Positions 1 through 8,512 are shown, numbered from the stretch's first letter. The stretch: 36,463 nucleotides of DNA from Tenacibaculum sp. (GCA_020629275.1 JAHDDQ010000029.1:1-36463); one strand, 5' to 3'. Made by a program: numbers and translations. Notes: generated by a model from the sequence alone, not told the origin.

Positions 1-340
1 ATTTCTTACGTTCAACCATTCTTGGGTCACGAGTTAATAATCCTTCTGGTTTTAACACTGCTTTATGCTCTTCATTCATAGAAACTAAAGCTCTAGTTAT
101 AGCCAAACGAATTGCTTCTGCTTGTCCTGTAACACCACCACCGAAAACATTTACTTTGATATCAAAAGACTCTAAGTTCTCAGTTAACATTAATGGTTGT
201 CTAACTTTATATTGTAAAGTCGGTGTTGTGAAATAATTGTTTAATTCTCTTTTGTTGATAGTAATGTTTCCTTTTCCTTCAGAAACATATACACGAGCAA
301 CAGCTGTTTTTCTTCTACCTATTTTGTGAACTGTTTCCAT
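1..340 (-). CDS. rpsI: 30S ribosomal protein S9 (3' end outside window)
   Basis: Ribosomal protein S9 of the small subunit. The reverse strand from the ATG at 340-338 translates as METVHKIGRRKTAVARVYV and continues through VNVFGGGVTGQAEAIRLAI to LLTRDPRMVERKK, which are hallmark S9 segments (the RRKTAVARV start, the GGG.tGQA.A.R.ai core and the basic tail beginning RD.R.vERKK). About 113 residues are visible of the usual 128 or so; the basic C-terminal tail that reaches the P site is cut off by the window edge. The start codon overlaps the rplM stop by one base (TAATG), which suggests translational coupling. The rplM-rpsI pair is conserved in nearly all bacteria. The identification is very secure. 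Confidence 0.97.
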   Translation of the reverse strand, partial: METVHKIGRRKTAVARVYVSEGKGNITINKRELNNYFTTPTLQYKVRQPLMLTENLESFDIKVNVFGGGVTGQAEAIRLAITRALVSMNEEHKAVLKPEGLLTRDPRMVERKK

Positions 341-795
341 TATTTAAGATCGTTAAGGTTAATAGTTTTAGGTTGTTGAGCGTCTTGATCATGCTCACCA
401 CCTACATAAACATATAAATTTCTGAATAATGCGCTACCTAATTTATTTTTAGGTAACATTCCTTTTACTGCTTTTTCGATTAATCTTGTAGGATCTTTAT
501 CGAACATTTCTTGTGCAGTAAGAGATCTTTGTCCACCTGGAAAACCTGTGTGACGTAAATACGTCTTGTTGTTCCACTTACTTCCAGTTAAATTGATTTT
601 CTCTGCATTGATAATTACAACATTATCTCCACAGTCTACGTGTGGTGTGTAATTAGGTTTGTGCTTACCTCTTATAAGTTTTGCAACTTTAGAAGCTAAA
701 CGACCCAATGACTGCCCGTCCGCATCAACTAAAACCCACTCCTTGTTTACAGTTGCTTTGTTAGCCGATACTGTTTTGTAACTTAATGTGTTCAT
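340..795 (-). CDS. rplM: 50S ribosomal protein L13
   Basis: Ribosomal protein L13, an early-assembling protein of the large subunit that binds 23S rRNA. The 151-residue product has the usual length and typical blocks: W.lvDA.gq.LGRLAs.vA (about 20-38), RGKHKPNYTPHVDCGD (42-57), KTYLRHTGFPGG (78-89) and an MLPKNKLG segment near 113-120. It is the first gene of the rplM-rpsI operon. A good Bacteroidota promoter lies about 55 bases upstream, giving a leader of roughly 45-50 nucleotides. In flavobacteria this operon often continues to rpsB and tsf, which would lie outside the window. Nothing unusual was seen. Confidence 0.98.
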   Translation of the reverse strand: MNTLSYKTVSANKATVNKEWVLVDADGQSLGRLASKVAKLIRGKHKPNYTPHVDCGDNVVIINAEKINLTGSKWNNKTYLRHTGFPGGQRSLTAQEMFDKDPTRLIEKAVKGMLPKNKLGSALFRNLYVYVGGEHDQDAQQPKTINLNDLK

Positions 796-849
796 ACACG
801 ATTTAGTTTTTGTCTATTAATAATTTGTTTTTTCCTTAAAAAAGGAGTG

Positions 850-880
850 CAAATTTACAATTATTTATTTTACTGACCAA
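850..880 (-). promoter_or_regulatory. Bacteroidota-type promoter of rplM-rpsI
   Basis: Read on the reverse strand, TTG (880-878) is followed after 20 bases by TAAATTTG (857-850). This matches the Bacteroidota sigma-A consensus TTG-N19-21-TAnnTTTG. It faces rplM, with a predicted start of transcription around 840-845. This is the most complete promoter match in the window. The motif is seen directly; activity is inferred. Confidence 0.75.
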
Positions 881-952
881 TAGTGTCTTACTTTTATTTT
901 ACTTTAATAACAATGTTTAATAAATTAACATATTCTTAAGAGAAATCTGCTA

Positions 953-960
953 TACTTTTG
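953..960 (+). promoter_or_regulatory. Putative -7 box for the DUF5916 gene
   Basis: TACTTTTG matches TAnnTTTG and sits 20 bases before the ATG at 981. No clear TTG -33 element is seen at the expected distance, so the promoter is only half supported. The leader would be very short, about 12-15 nucleotides. Confidence 0.45.
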
Positions 961-980
961 AACAAGAATTTACAGAGTCA

Positions 981-3596
981 ATGAAGCTAACAATTACGAT
1001 CACTTTTTTAGTACTTTTTTTTCCAGTATTTATGTTTTCTCAGAACCCAGATATTGTTAAAAAGAAAATTTATAATACCAAGCCAATCAATAGTGCGCCT
1101 GTAATTGATGGGATATTGAATGATGCAGTTTGGGATACATTGGGTTGGTCTGATGATTTCACTCAAAAGGCCCCAGACGAAGGAAAACCTCCAACCTATC
1201 AAACAATGTTTAAAATAGGTTACGATGATAAGTTTTTATATGTTGGTATAAGAGCTTTAGATGATAAGCCTGATGAAATTCAGCAAAGGCTTTCGAGAAG
1301 AGACGGTTTTGCTGGTGATAGAGTTAACGTAATTATCGATAGTTACCATGACAAAAGAACTGCATTTGTTTTTACAGTTACAGCAGCAGGTGTTAAAGGG
1401 GAAGAAATAGCAACAAATAACGGTCAGAATTGGGATGCAAGTTGGAACCCTATTTGGTATACTAATGCAGTTGTGGATGAAAAAGGATGGACGGCTGAAA
1501 TGAAGATTCCATTTTCACAGTTACGTTTTGGAAATGCGAAAGAACAAATATGGGGACTAAATGTCGTACGTAATTTATTCAGAAAAAATGAACGTTCTCT
1601 TTGGCAACGAATTCCAAATACAGTATCAGGGTTTATTAGTGAAGCTGGTGAATTACACGGACTCATAAATTTAAAGCCACAAAAACAGTTAGAAATTCAG
1701 CCTTTTACGGTATTACAATACGATTCTTATGAGCAAGAGAAAGGAAACCCTTTTAGAGATGGTAGTGATTTTACAGTAAATGCAGGGTTGGATGCAAAAA
1801 TTGGGATTACTAATGATTTAACACTTGACTTAACAATTAATCCAGATTTTGGACAAGTAGAGGCAGACCCTGGTGCCATTGCTCTTGATGGCTTTCAAAT
1901 ATTCTTTAATGAGCAAAGACCATTCTTTGTAGAGAATAAAAATATCTTTGATTTTCGATTTGCAAATGGTCCTGATAATGTGTTTTACAGTAGAAGGATT
2001 GGTAGATCTCCACAAGGTAGTGCTAACGTAGGAGATAACGAATTTGCTGATATACCAGTAAATACAACTATGTTGGGTGCAGCTAAGTTTTCCGGAAAAA
2101 CTAGAGATGGATGGTCTATTGGTATTTTAGAGACTGTAACTGCTAACGAATACGCCGAGATTGATAATAATGGAAACAGAAGAGAAGAACTTGTAGAGCC
2201 ACTAACAAATTATTTTGTTGCAAGAGCTCAAAAAGATTTCAATGATAGAAATTCATATGTAGGAGGTATTTTTACAGCAACTAATAGAAACTTAGGAGGG
2301 AAGTTAAATACTTTACGAAAGGCAGCATATACTGGAGGAATGGATTTTAGACATGAATGGAATAATAGAGATTATTTTATTCAAGGAAATGCTGTAGCAA
2401 GTCATGTAATAGGTAGTAAAGAAGCGATTACTGCAACGCAAGAGTCATTAACACATTTATTTAATAGAGTAGATGCAAGCCATGTTAGTGTTGATCCTAA
2501 TAGAACATCTTTAACTGGTACTGGTGGAAGATTATTTGGTGGGAAAAGAGGAGGAGGAAACTGGCGTTATAATTTTGGAGGAAACTGGAGATCTCCTGAG
2601 TTAGAGTTGAACGATATTGGCTTTTTAAGACAGACAGATGAAATACGTCAATTCGCTTCATTAACATATTTATGGCAAATTCCTAATAACACATATAGAG
2701 ATATAAGAGTTAGGTTTTCTCAAAATACAGCTTTTGATTTTGAAGGGAATTTTAATAGGGTCCAATATGGCTTGCAAGGAAATATAAATTGGGAAAACAA
2801 TTGGTGGACGGAATTAGAACTTGTTCATAAACCAAGAATTTTTATTAATGCATTCCTAAGAGGTGGACCGCGATGGAGATTTTCAAGAGAGGATTTTATG
2901 GTACTGTTTTTCGGATCAGATAGAAGTAAAAAGTTTAGCTTTAGAATGGGGTATATCGTAAACCAAACTAAACAAGATAATTTTGATTTTAGTAGATATG
3001 TTTTAGGATTAAATTATCAGCCTTTCGATTCTTTCAGTGCTTCATTGACTACAGAGTTTGAAGAAAATGTTAATAAAACTCAATACATAACTCAAGAAGA
3101 TTTTGGTGCTGGAAAGCGCTATATCTTAGGAAATATCGATCAGCAAACACTAAGTACCACGTTACGATTAAATTACAGTATCAATCCAAATTTATCAATT
3201 CAATTTTATGGTCAACCATTTATTTCTAGAGGTAGGTATTCAGACTTCAACTTTGTTAATAATGCAACAGCCGACGATTTGAATGAAAGAGTAACTTGGT
3301 ATACACCTAATCAAATTGACTTTGCAAACGATAATTATTTAGTAGACGATAATTTAGATGGACTGACTGATTATGAGTTTGGAAATCCTGATTTTTCTGT
3401 AGTACAATTTAGATCTAATCTGGTAGTTCGTTGGGAATACATTCCTGGTTCAGAATTATTTCTAGTTTGGGCACAAGGAGCAAATGGAAGTGAAAATCCT
3501 AGGAGATCTTTATTAGGAGGGTTGAATAATCAAATTTTAAACGAGCCTTTAAACAATACTTTTTTAATAAAAGCAACTTATAGATTTGTTAAGTGA
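981..3596 (+). CDS. DUF5916 / CBM9-like outer-membrane protein
   Basis: An 871-residue exported protein of the Bacteroidota DUF5916 family. Residues 1-21 form a signal peptide ending FMFSQ. Residues about 35-225 resemble a carbohydrate-binding module 9-like domain: APVIDGILNDAVWD, then FKIGYDDKFLYVGIRALD and GWTAEMKIPFSQLRF. From about 235 to the end the chain has the alternating pattern of an outer-membrane beta-barrel, with many aromatic-rich strands and a final strand ending KATYRFVK, a normal C-terminal barrel residue pattern. FFNEQRPFFVEN (about 309-320) is a typical DUF5916 block. The family is thought to act at the outer membrane; the substrate is unknown and the sugar-binding role is inferred only from domain similarity. 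The gene is monocistronic: own -7 box upstream, strong terminator downstream. Confidence 0.88.
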   Translation: MKLTITITFLVLFFPVFMFSQNPDIVKKKIYNTKPINSAPVIDGILNDAVWDTLGWSDDFTQKAPDEGKPPTYQTMFKIGYDDKFLYVGIRALDDKPDEIQQRLSRRDGFAGDRVNVIIDSYHDKRTAFVFTVTAAGVKGEEIATNNGQNWDASWNPIWYTNAVVDEKGWTAEMKIPFSQLRFGNAKEQIWGLNVVRNLFRKNERSLWQRIPNTVSGFISEAGELHGLINLKPQKQLEIQPFTVLQYDSYEQEKGNPFRDGSDFTVNAGLDAKIGITNDLTLDLTINPDFGQVEADPGAIALDGFQIFFNEQRPFFVENKNIFDFRFANGPDNVFYSRRIGRSPQGSANVGDNEFADIPVNTTMLGAAKFSGKTRDGWSIGILETVTANEYAEIDNNGNRREELVEPLTNYFVARAQKDFNDRNSYVGGIFTATNRNLGGKLNTLRKAAYTGGMDFRHEWNNRDYFIQGNAVASHVIGSKEAITATQESLTHLFNRVDASHVSVDPNRTSLTGTGGRLFGGKRGGGNWRYNFGGNWRSPELELNDIGFLRQTDEIRQFASLTYLWQIPNNTYRDIRVRFSQNTAFDFEGNFNRVQYGLQGNINWENNWWTELELVHKPRIFINAFLRGGPRWRFSREDFMVLFFGSDRSKKFSFRMGYIVNQTKQDNFDFSRYVLGLNYQPFDSFSASLTTEFEENVNKTQYITQEDFGAGKRYILGNIDQQTLSTTLRLNYSINPNLSIQFYGQPFISRGRYSDFNFVNNATADDLNERVTWYTPNQIDFANDNYLVDDNLDGLTDYEFGNPDFSVVQFRSNLVVRWEYIPGSELFLVWAQGANGSENPRRSLLGGLNNQILNEPLNNTFLIKATYRFVK

Positions 3597-3616
3597 TTAA
3601 AATGAAGTTTTATAGT

Positions 3617-3654
3617 AGAAAGCCAATCAAATACGATTGGCTTTCTGTGTTTTT
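3617..3654 (+). terminator. Rho-independent terminator after the DUF5916 gene
   Basis: A perfect 12-bp stem (3617-3628 with 3635-3646, arms AGAAAGCCAATC and GATTGGCTTTCT) with a 6-base loop is followed by GTGTTTTT. It lies 20 bases past the stop codon. The opposite strand lacks a T run, so it mainly serves the forward gene. Confidence 0.85.
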
Positions 3655-3667
3655 AAAAGTAAATAAA

Positions 3668-4450
3668 TTAATTTATATGTATTGGTCCGCCTCCGCCAGA
3701 ACCTCCGCCTCCACCAGAATTGGTGTTTATAATGGTAGCTGAATAGCTTGTAATAACATCTTCCCAGCCTCTTAAACATTGACCTAGTACACGTCTTCTA
3801 CATTTGCGAGCCAGATTATCAACTAATTCGTAAGCATTCTTAGTACTAAATCCGACACTCCTTCCGTTAAAATTAGCATGTTCATAAAAACGGATATTAA
3901 TTTTCTGATTTAATCCATTAGTTGTCATAGCAAGCGATGATGCTATATCGTTAAAATTTAAACCTCCTATTTCTGTTGTATTTAAATCAAGCTCATTTAT
4001 TGGTGAACTGGGAGTTATTGTTCTTAGGTATCTTCTACCGCCTTGGTTTGGATGTTCAGTCAAAAGAATACTACCACGAATTGGATTTCTAGCATTAATC
4101 GTATTTGTTTTTGATGAAGATTTAACCTTATCGTTATTCATAAAATGCTCCATTTTTTTATCATCAGAGAAGTATTGAACGGAATTATCATCTAAATTAA
4201 AATGGGTAGCATATGCTGAGTTTTTCTCAAAAAAAGTATTAATTTTTTCTGCATCTTTACCTACTAATAATTCTAGTTCTTCTCTAGTTTCGGTGTCTAC
4301 TAAAACATCTGCCGTATACGATACACCATCTAGTAGAAAAATCGTCTCTTCAATTTTGGCAATTTCAGTTTCTAATTGTGTCTCTTCTTTGTTACAAGAG
4401 GCTAACCCAATAATTCCTATTATTATGATTAAACTTATTTTATTTTTCAT
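3668..4450 (-). CDS. Lipoprotein with beta/gamma-crystallin-like motifs
   Basis: A 260-residue lipoprotein. The signal peptide ends in the lipobox LASC with Cys19. Residues 20-110 are acidic and of unknown fold. From about 115 there are two segments resembling beta/gamma-crystallin Greek-key units. The first has LLTEHPNQGGRRYL (119-132) followed by FNDIASSLAM (166-175). The second has FYEHANFNGRSVGF (188-201) followed by WEDVITSYSATI (229-240). Each pairs a Y/F-E-h-..-G pattern with a D.isS closing motif, as in crystallin domains, some of which bind calcium; no clear double N/D-N/D-x-x-S/T-S site is present. A CRRRVLGQC loop (217-225) could form a disulfide. The C-terminus is a flexible Gly/Ser tail (245-260). 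It may be a surface-exposed stress or adhesion protein; the function is not known. It stands alone with large flanking gaps. Confidence 0.7.
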   Translation of the reverse strand: MKNKISLIIIIGIIGLASCNKEETQLETEIAKIEETIFLLDGVSYTADVLVDTETREELELLVGKDAEKINTFFEKNSAYATHFNLDDNSVQYFSDDKKMEHFMNNDKVKSSSKTNTINARNPIRGSILLTEHPNQGGRRYLRTITPSSPINELDLNTTEIGGLNFNDIASSLAMTTNGLNQKINIRFYEHANFNGRSVGFSTKNAYELVDNLARKCRRRVLGQCLRGWEDVITSYSATIINTNSGGGGGSGGGGPIHIN

Positions 4451-4549
4451 AAATTATATGTTATAATGTTAAAATTTTATAGAATAATTCGACGTCGTTT
4501 CTTGGGCTAAACTAGAAGTAAAATTTAAGAAAGAAAAACTTCAAATAAC

Positions 4550-4570
4550 CATATTTATAAATTTGAAGTA
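4550..4570. repeat. 21-base direct repeat, copy 1
   Basis: Identical over 21 bases to 5748-5768; the core is TATAAATTTGAAG. In this copy the right part (ATTTGAAGT, 4561-4569) also forms a 9-bp inverted repeat with ACTTCAAAT at 4538-4546, with a 14-base loop. It lies in the gap upstream of the crystallin-like gene. Confidence 0.7.
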
Positions 4571-4790
4571 GTTTAAATATCAGTATTTCAGTTGTTTGTT
4601 TTTTTGCTGTGTGTTTGTTTGATATGAGTCTTTGTTTGAAGGATTTTTATCAAATAATTATAGGTCAGGAATTCCCGTAATATTTTTTAAGAAAGCGTAT
4701 TAAATAGAAAGGTGTTTTATAAATTACAGATAGTTATTTTCTGTTTTATCGAACGAAGAAGATTTGTATATACAAGAAGGAATTCATTCG

Positions 4791-4831
4791 TAAAAAACAC
4801 TTGTTGTAACGTAAAAATGTCAGAACAAGTG
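4791..4831 (-). terminator. Terminator after the T9SS sorting-domain gene
   Basis: Read on the reverse strand, CACTTGTT (4831-4824) pairs with AACAAGTG (4805-4798) across an 18-base loop and is followed by a run of six T (4797-4792). It lies about 35 bases past the stop of the gene at 4865-5677. The stem is short but the T run is clear. Confidence 0.65.
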
Positions 4832-4864
4832 CAATAGTTTATAAGAATAAAGTTGTTTGTTATT

Positions 4865-5677
4865 TTACTTCTTACGAAGTGTTTTTACATATGTTTTGTT
4901 GGCTATAGTAATTTTATAGAAATAAATTCCAGTTTTTTGAGTAGGATTAATAAAACGATAATAAGTATCAGTTTTATCTAAGACAGGTGATATATTGGAT
5001 TGCTTAATTAAAATTCCTTGAGAGGAATATACTTCAACTTTTATTCTATTATCGGCTGTAGTACGAATAAAATCTGAGGGTTTTATGTATAAATAGCTTT
5101 CAAGAGTATTAGGATATAGTAACAGATCATTTACACGAATTTTTTTTGTTCTCTGTTTTGGCTCAATCACTTTAATTAGAGACTCAGTACTATCTGTATA
5201 ACGGAATTTTGCTTCAACATTATCATAAACATATAAAGACAAAACTATTATCTTATTTCCCAAATTAACTGTTGAATGAAGACTCGTGTTTTCAGGCACA
5301 AAAGGATAATTGAGTCTGTGTTTTGAGAAATCCTCATCTTCTGGTGGTAGTATAATTGGTCGACCAGCACCATTAATATCGTTAGTAATTCTATCGAAGT
5401 TGTGTTCGGAAAAATAAATCTTATAACGATATTTTTTTTCCGACTGTGATTGATTATCTATGGTGACTTCAAATCCTATATTTTCTTTTACTGAATAAAT
5501 TAATCTTTCGCTGTCATTAAACGATATCTCGTGAGTTTGTACAGATTTGAATGTTGGATGTTTTATGTCTTTTCTAGTAATCTTCACTTTTAGTTTTCGA
5601 TCATATTCTTGAGCTATGACAGAAGAAAAACAAAATGTAAATACTATAATTAAACTAAAAAGTTTTTGTTTGAACAT
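4865..5677 (-). CDS. Secreted protein with T9SS type A C-terminal sorting domain
   Basis: A 270-residue exported protein. Residues 1-22 form a signal peptide (ends VIAQ). The C-terminal 80 residues match a type A sorting domain of the Por/T9SS system: LLLYPNTLESYLYI, then IKVEVYSSQGILIKQ, and finally GIYFYKITIANKTYVKTLRKK with its basic end. Such domains direct cargo across the outer membrane and are usually removed afterwards. The middle (about 23-185) is a beta-rich segment that I do not recognise. The PNP motif common in these domains reads PNT here. The gene lies 75 bases downstream of the TPR/AraC gene in the same direction and ends in its own terminator, so the two may be co-transcribed. 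The export route is inferred with good confidence; the biological role is unknown. Confidence 0.8.
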   Translation of the reverse strand: MFKQKLFSLIIVFTFCFSSVIAQEYDRKLKVKITRKDIKHPTFKSVQTHEISFNDSERLIYSVKENIGFEVTIDNQSQSEKKYRYKIYFSEHNFDRITNDINGAGRPIILPPEDEDFSKHRLNYPFVPENTSLHSTVNLGNKIIVLSLYVYDNVEAKFRYTDSTESLIKVIEPKQRTKKIRVNDLLLYPNTLESYLYIKPSDFIRTTADNRIKVEVYSSQGILIKQSNISPVLDKTDTYYRFINPTQKTGIYFYKITIANKTYVKTLRKK

Positions 5678-5747
5678 AGTGAATTTTTTTAGTATTATGA
5701 TTAACTAAAGTAGATCGAATTCTTTAATGTTCAAATTATTAACACTA

Positions 5748-5768
5748 CATATTTATAAATTTGAAGTA
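5748..5768. repeat. 21-base direct repeat, copy 2
   Basis: Exact copy of 4550-4570. On the reverse strand it encodes the last residues (TSNL and the TAA stop) of the TPR/AraC protein and runs a few bases past it. TTCAAAT at 5730-5736 and ATTTGAA at 5759-5765 form an inverted repeat around it with a 22-base spacer. Confidence 0.7.
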
Positions 5769-7498
5769 TCTTTTTCTTGGTTAATATTCAGTTTTTCAAT
5801 GTAATATGAAGGATTTAAGTCTGTTTTAGCTTTGAAGGCTCTTAAAAATGTAGTAACACTCTTGTAGCCAATTTCTTCAGAGATAGCTTTTATAGTATAC
5901 GATCTAAATCGAGTATCTTCTTTTAGTTTTAAGAGTACATAATTTATACGCAGTTCATTAAGGTATTGATTAAAAGATTGCTTCTTTACCTTATTTAATA
6001 CTTTAGAAAGATAAGTAGTATTAGTGTGTATAGCTTTAGCTGTAGTGTATAAGTTGCAATCTTTTGATTTGAAAAATTCTTTTTTTTCCAAAATGGAAAG
6101 ACTTTCCAGTATTTCTTTAGCCTGGGTATCTTTAATAACGATTTTCGATTTGTTAACAACAGTAACTCCTTTTTGTTCTTTGAGTTTTTTAATAACTTCT
6201 TCAAATTGTTGTGCTTTAATTCTATTTTTTCTCTTGAAATAAATGAAAGAAAAACAAAGAAATAATAGCAAAATAATAACGATTAAAATAGCTGTTTTTT
6301 TCTGATTATTGGTTTTACTGTGCTCTAATTCAAGTTCCTTGTTTATGTATTGATACTTAACTATATCGCTTTTAAGAAGCATTTTAACAGTATTCAATTG
6401 TTTTCTGCTTTTACGTTCAATAAAATTATTAAGATGATTTTGATACTTAGCAACAGTTTTCAAATCATCTTGTTCTTTAGCTATTTTGATACGCAGTTTA
6501 TACATCTCCTTTAAAAGATCAATATCCAAATGTTCTTTGGTGAGTTCAAAATTGTGAGTTAATAATTGAATAGCTTCTTCTTTTTTATTTTGAACAGCGT
6601 AACATTGAGCCAAGTAATAATTTAATAAAACAGTATCATAATCTTTGTGTTTGTTCTGAATGAGTTTTTTTGTTTCCTTAAGTTGCTGCTGGGCTTTAAT
6701 GTAATCTTGTTTTAAATAATATGCATTTCCTAAGCTTACTAAAAAATCAATTTTATAATACGGAAACTTCAAAGTTTCAGCTAGCTTAATCCCTCGTTGG
6801 TAAGTAATAAGAGCATCGTCAAAATAGCCTAATTTTTTTTGACATTTTCCTTTGTCTAACAGTGTTGAAAATAATGTTTGATGGTAAGCTATAGTTTTAG
6901 TACTGTTTTTTTTATCGAGTATTTTTAGAACAGTATTACAGTTTTTTAGTGCCTCTTCATAATTTTTTAATAGTACTCTAACACTAGCAATACTAGATTC
7001 AACAATATGTTCATATTTTTTTGTCTTGTTTCTTTGAGTTAAATCTCTGATTTCAAGATATAGTTTTAGAGATTCATTATATAGGTTGAGCGCTTGGTAA
7101 TTTCCAGCGTACAATAAAGTGCTTTTAATATTTTTCAATGTATCATTCAACTTTACAGCAGCTGTTTTAGCAAGTTTTGCATAGGCTATTGATTGAAAAT
7201 AATTAGACATTCTATTGTATGTATATCCGATTCTATAAGCTGAGTAATATTGATGTTGGAAGTTTTTAGTGGTAATTCCTCTTTGAAGAAATATCTTGTT
7301 GTAAGCTAAGTAGTGTGTAGTAGAATCGTTAGATTTTTTACGTTTAATAATTTTTTTAATCTTCCTTATAGAGTCTGATTTCATAATGAAAAACTCAATT
7401 TCTTTAGAAATCTTAACAGTATCTTTTAGTATAAATTCTGATTGAGCTTTAGCATTAAAACCAAAGATTAAAAAAATATAAAGGAAGAGTTTATGCAT
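5753..7498 (-). CDS. Membrane-anchored TPR / AraC-type transcriptional regulator
   Basis: A 581-residue regulator with the architecture common in Bacteroidota. A signal peptide spans residues 1-19 (ends AKAQS). A sensor region of TPR-like helical pairs spans about 75-375; recognisable units include YNESLKLYLEI (140-150), KLGYFDDALITYQRGIKLAE (222-241) and KQDYIKAQQQLKETKKLI (263-280). A transmembrane helix spans about 401-421 (ILIVIILLLFLCFSFIY). A cytoplasmic AraC/HTH_18 DNA-binding domain occupies about 475-572, with LSKVLNKVKKQSFNQYLNELRI and IGYKSVTTFLRAFKAKT marking the two helix-turn-helix units. The layout suggests periplasmic sensing coupled directly to DNA binding; the ligand and targets are unknown. 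The T9SS-domain gene follows 75 bases downstream and is a plausible partner or target. The stop codon lies inside the 21-base repeat. Confidence 0.88.
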   Translation of the reverse strand: MHKLFLYIFLIFGFNAKAQSEFILKDTVKISKEIEFFIMKSDSIRKIKKIIKRKKSNDSTTHYLAYNKIFLQRGITTKNFQHQYYSAYRIGYTYNRMSNYFQSIAYAKLAKTAAVKLNDTLKNIKSTLLYAGNYQALNLYNESLKLYLEIRDLTQRNKTKKYEHIVESSIASVRVLLKNYEEALKNCNTVLKILDKKNSTKTIAYHQTLFSTLLDKGKCQKKLGYFDDALITYQRGIKLAETLKFPYYKIDFLVSLGNAYYLKQDYIKAQQQLKETKKLIQNKHKDYDTVLLNYYLAQCYAVQNKKEEAIQLLTHNFELTKEHLDIDLLKEMYKLRIKIAKEQDDLKTVAKYQNHLNNFIERKSRKQLNTVKMLLKSDIVKYQYINKELELEHSKTNNQKKTAILIVIILLLFLCFSFIYFKRKNRIKAQQFEEVIKKLKEQKGVTVVNKSKIVIKDTQAKEILESLSILEKKEFFKSKDCNLYTTAKAIHTNTTYLSKVLNKVKKQSFNQYLNELRINYVLLKLKEDTRFRSYTIKAISEEIGYKSVTTFLRAFKAKTDLNPSYYIEKLNINQEKDTSNL

Positions 7499-7580
7499 CT
7501 TGTATTTTGAAAAATCACATTACAGTAACAAGAATACATATAAAAATCATTCGATCCGATTATTAAATCTTAATTATATC

Positions 7581-7615
7581 AAAAAAAGCCACTCTAAAAA
7601 TGTTTAGAGTGGCTT
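7581..7615 (-). terminator. Terminator after the OmpA-family gene
   Basis: A perfect 13-bp stem (7586-7598 with 7603-7615, arm AAGCCACTCTAAA) with a 4-base loop. On the reverse strand it runs into a T run (7587-7581). It lies about 27 bases past the stop of the gene at 7642-8490. Confidence 0.88.
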
Positions 7616-7641
7616 ATAAAATTCAGTATATACTTTATAAC

Positions 7642-8490
7642 TTATTCTACTTTTTGATCTAACAAATCAAAGAATTGATTTAATCTTGGTAAAATAATAA
7701 TTTTAGTTCTTCTGTTTTTAGATTTATTCGCAGGAGAATCGTTTTTTACTAGAGGTAAAAAACTACTTCTACCAGCTGCTATTAAACGCTGTGGAGCAAC
7801 TTTATATTTTGCTTGTAATTCACGAACAATAGCTGTAGAACGTCTTACACTTAAGTCCCAGTTATCTTTTAATACAGAATTACCAGAAATAGGAGTATCA
7901 TCCGTATGACCTTCAATCATAACATCCATTTCAGGTTGCGCATTTACTACAGTAGCTACTTTTTGTAATACTTTTGAAGCTTTATCAGTTATAGTATAAC
8001 TTCCACTTTTAAATAATAGTTTGTCAGAAATAGAGATAAAAACTACTGTTTTTTCAACATTAACTTCAATATCTTCATCATCAATACCTTGTTGCAGTTC
8101 CTTTTTTAAATGAAACGCCACAACTAAGTTTAACGAGTCTTTCTTGCTAGCCGCTGCTCTAATTTTATTAATGTATTTATCTTTTTTACTAAGTTGAGAT
8201 AATGTTTCTTTAATATTATCATTAGCTCCCTTTGTAAGAACCGTTAAGTTTTCAACTTGTTGGATAGAATTCTCCTTGTCTTGTTTTAATTCAGTAACTC
8301 TAGACTCTAAATCCTTAGATCTGTCTTGGAATTTCTCCTTTTCAATCAAACATTTTGTAAGATTAGTTTTAACAGTTAATAATTCGTCTTTAGTTTGCTC
8401 GTGCTTTACTTTTAAAGCTTCAAGTTCTTTGTTTGATGCACATGAAGCTATTAAAAGGGCTGTCGTTAGAAATAATGCTAGTTTTTTCAT
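7642..8490 (-). CDS. OmpA-family peptidoglycan-binding lipoprotein
   Basis: A 282-residue lipoprotein: lipobox IASC with Cys17, then a predicted coiled coil (about 20-110) rich in K, E and L, then an OmpA C-terminal domain (about 145-270). Diagnostic OmpA segments are VMIEGHTDDTPI, NWDLSVRRSTAIVREL and RLIAAGRSSFLPLVKNDSP, ending in KNRRTKIIILP. The conserved D and R that bind diaminopimelate are present (GHTDD, NRRT). The protein probably tethers the outer membrane to peptidoglycan from the periplasmic face. It is divergent from apbE: the two starts are about 110 bases apart and each has its own -7 box. A strong terminator follows. Confidence 0.9.
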   Translation of the reverse strand: MKKLALFLTTALLIASCASNKELEALKVKHEQTKDELLTVKTNLTKCLIEKEKFQDRSKDLESRVTELKQDKENSIQQVENLTVLTKGANDNIKETLSQLSKKDKYINKIRAAASKKDSLNLVVAFHLKKELQQGIDDEDIEVNVEKTVVFISISDKLLFKSGSYTITDKASKVLQKVATVVNAQPEMDVMIEGHTDDTPISGNSVLKDNWDLSVRRSTAIVRELQAKYKVAPQRLIAAGRSSFLPLVKNDSPANKSKNRRTKIIILPRLNQFFDLLDQKVE

Positions 8491-8512
8491 CTTAAATAAT
8501 TACTATGAATTA

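Larger units (their letters stand above)
4451..4864. other. 414-bp gap without a gene
   Basis: No convincing gene is seen. The gap holds a terminator for the upstream reverse-strand gene (4791-4831), an imperfect palindromic element (4538-4569), and a 21-base sequence (4550-4570) that is repeated exactly at 5748-5768. On the reverse strand the repeat follows a short stretch with local similarity to the 3' end of the TPR/AraC gene, so part of the gap may be a decayed gene end. No TAnnTTTG match was found for the reverse-strand gene starting at 4450. Confidence 0.5.
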
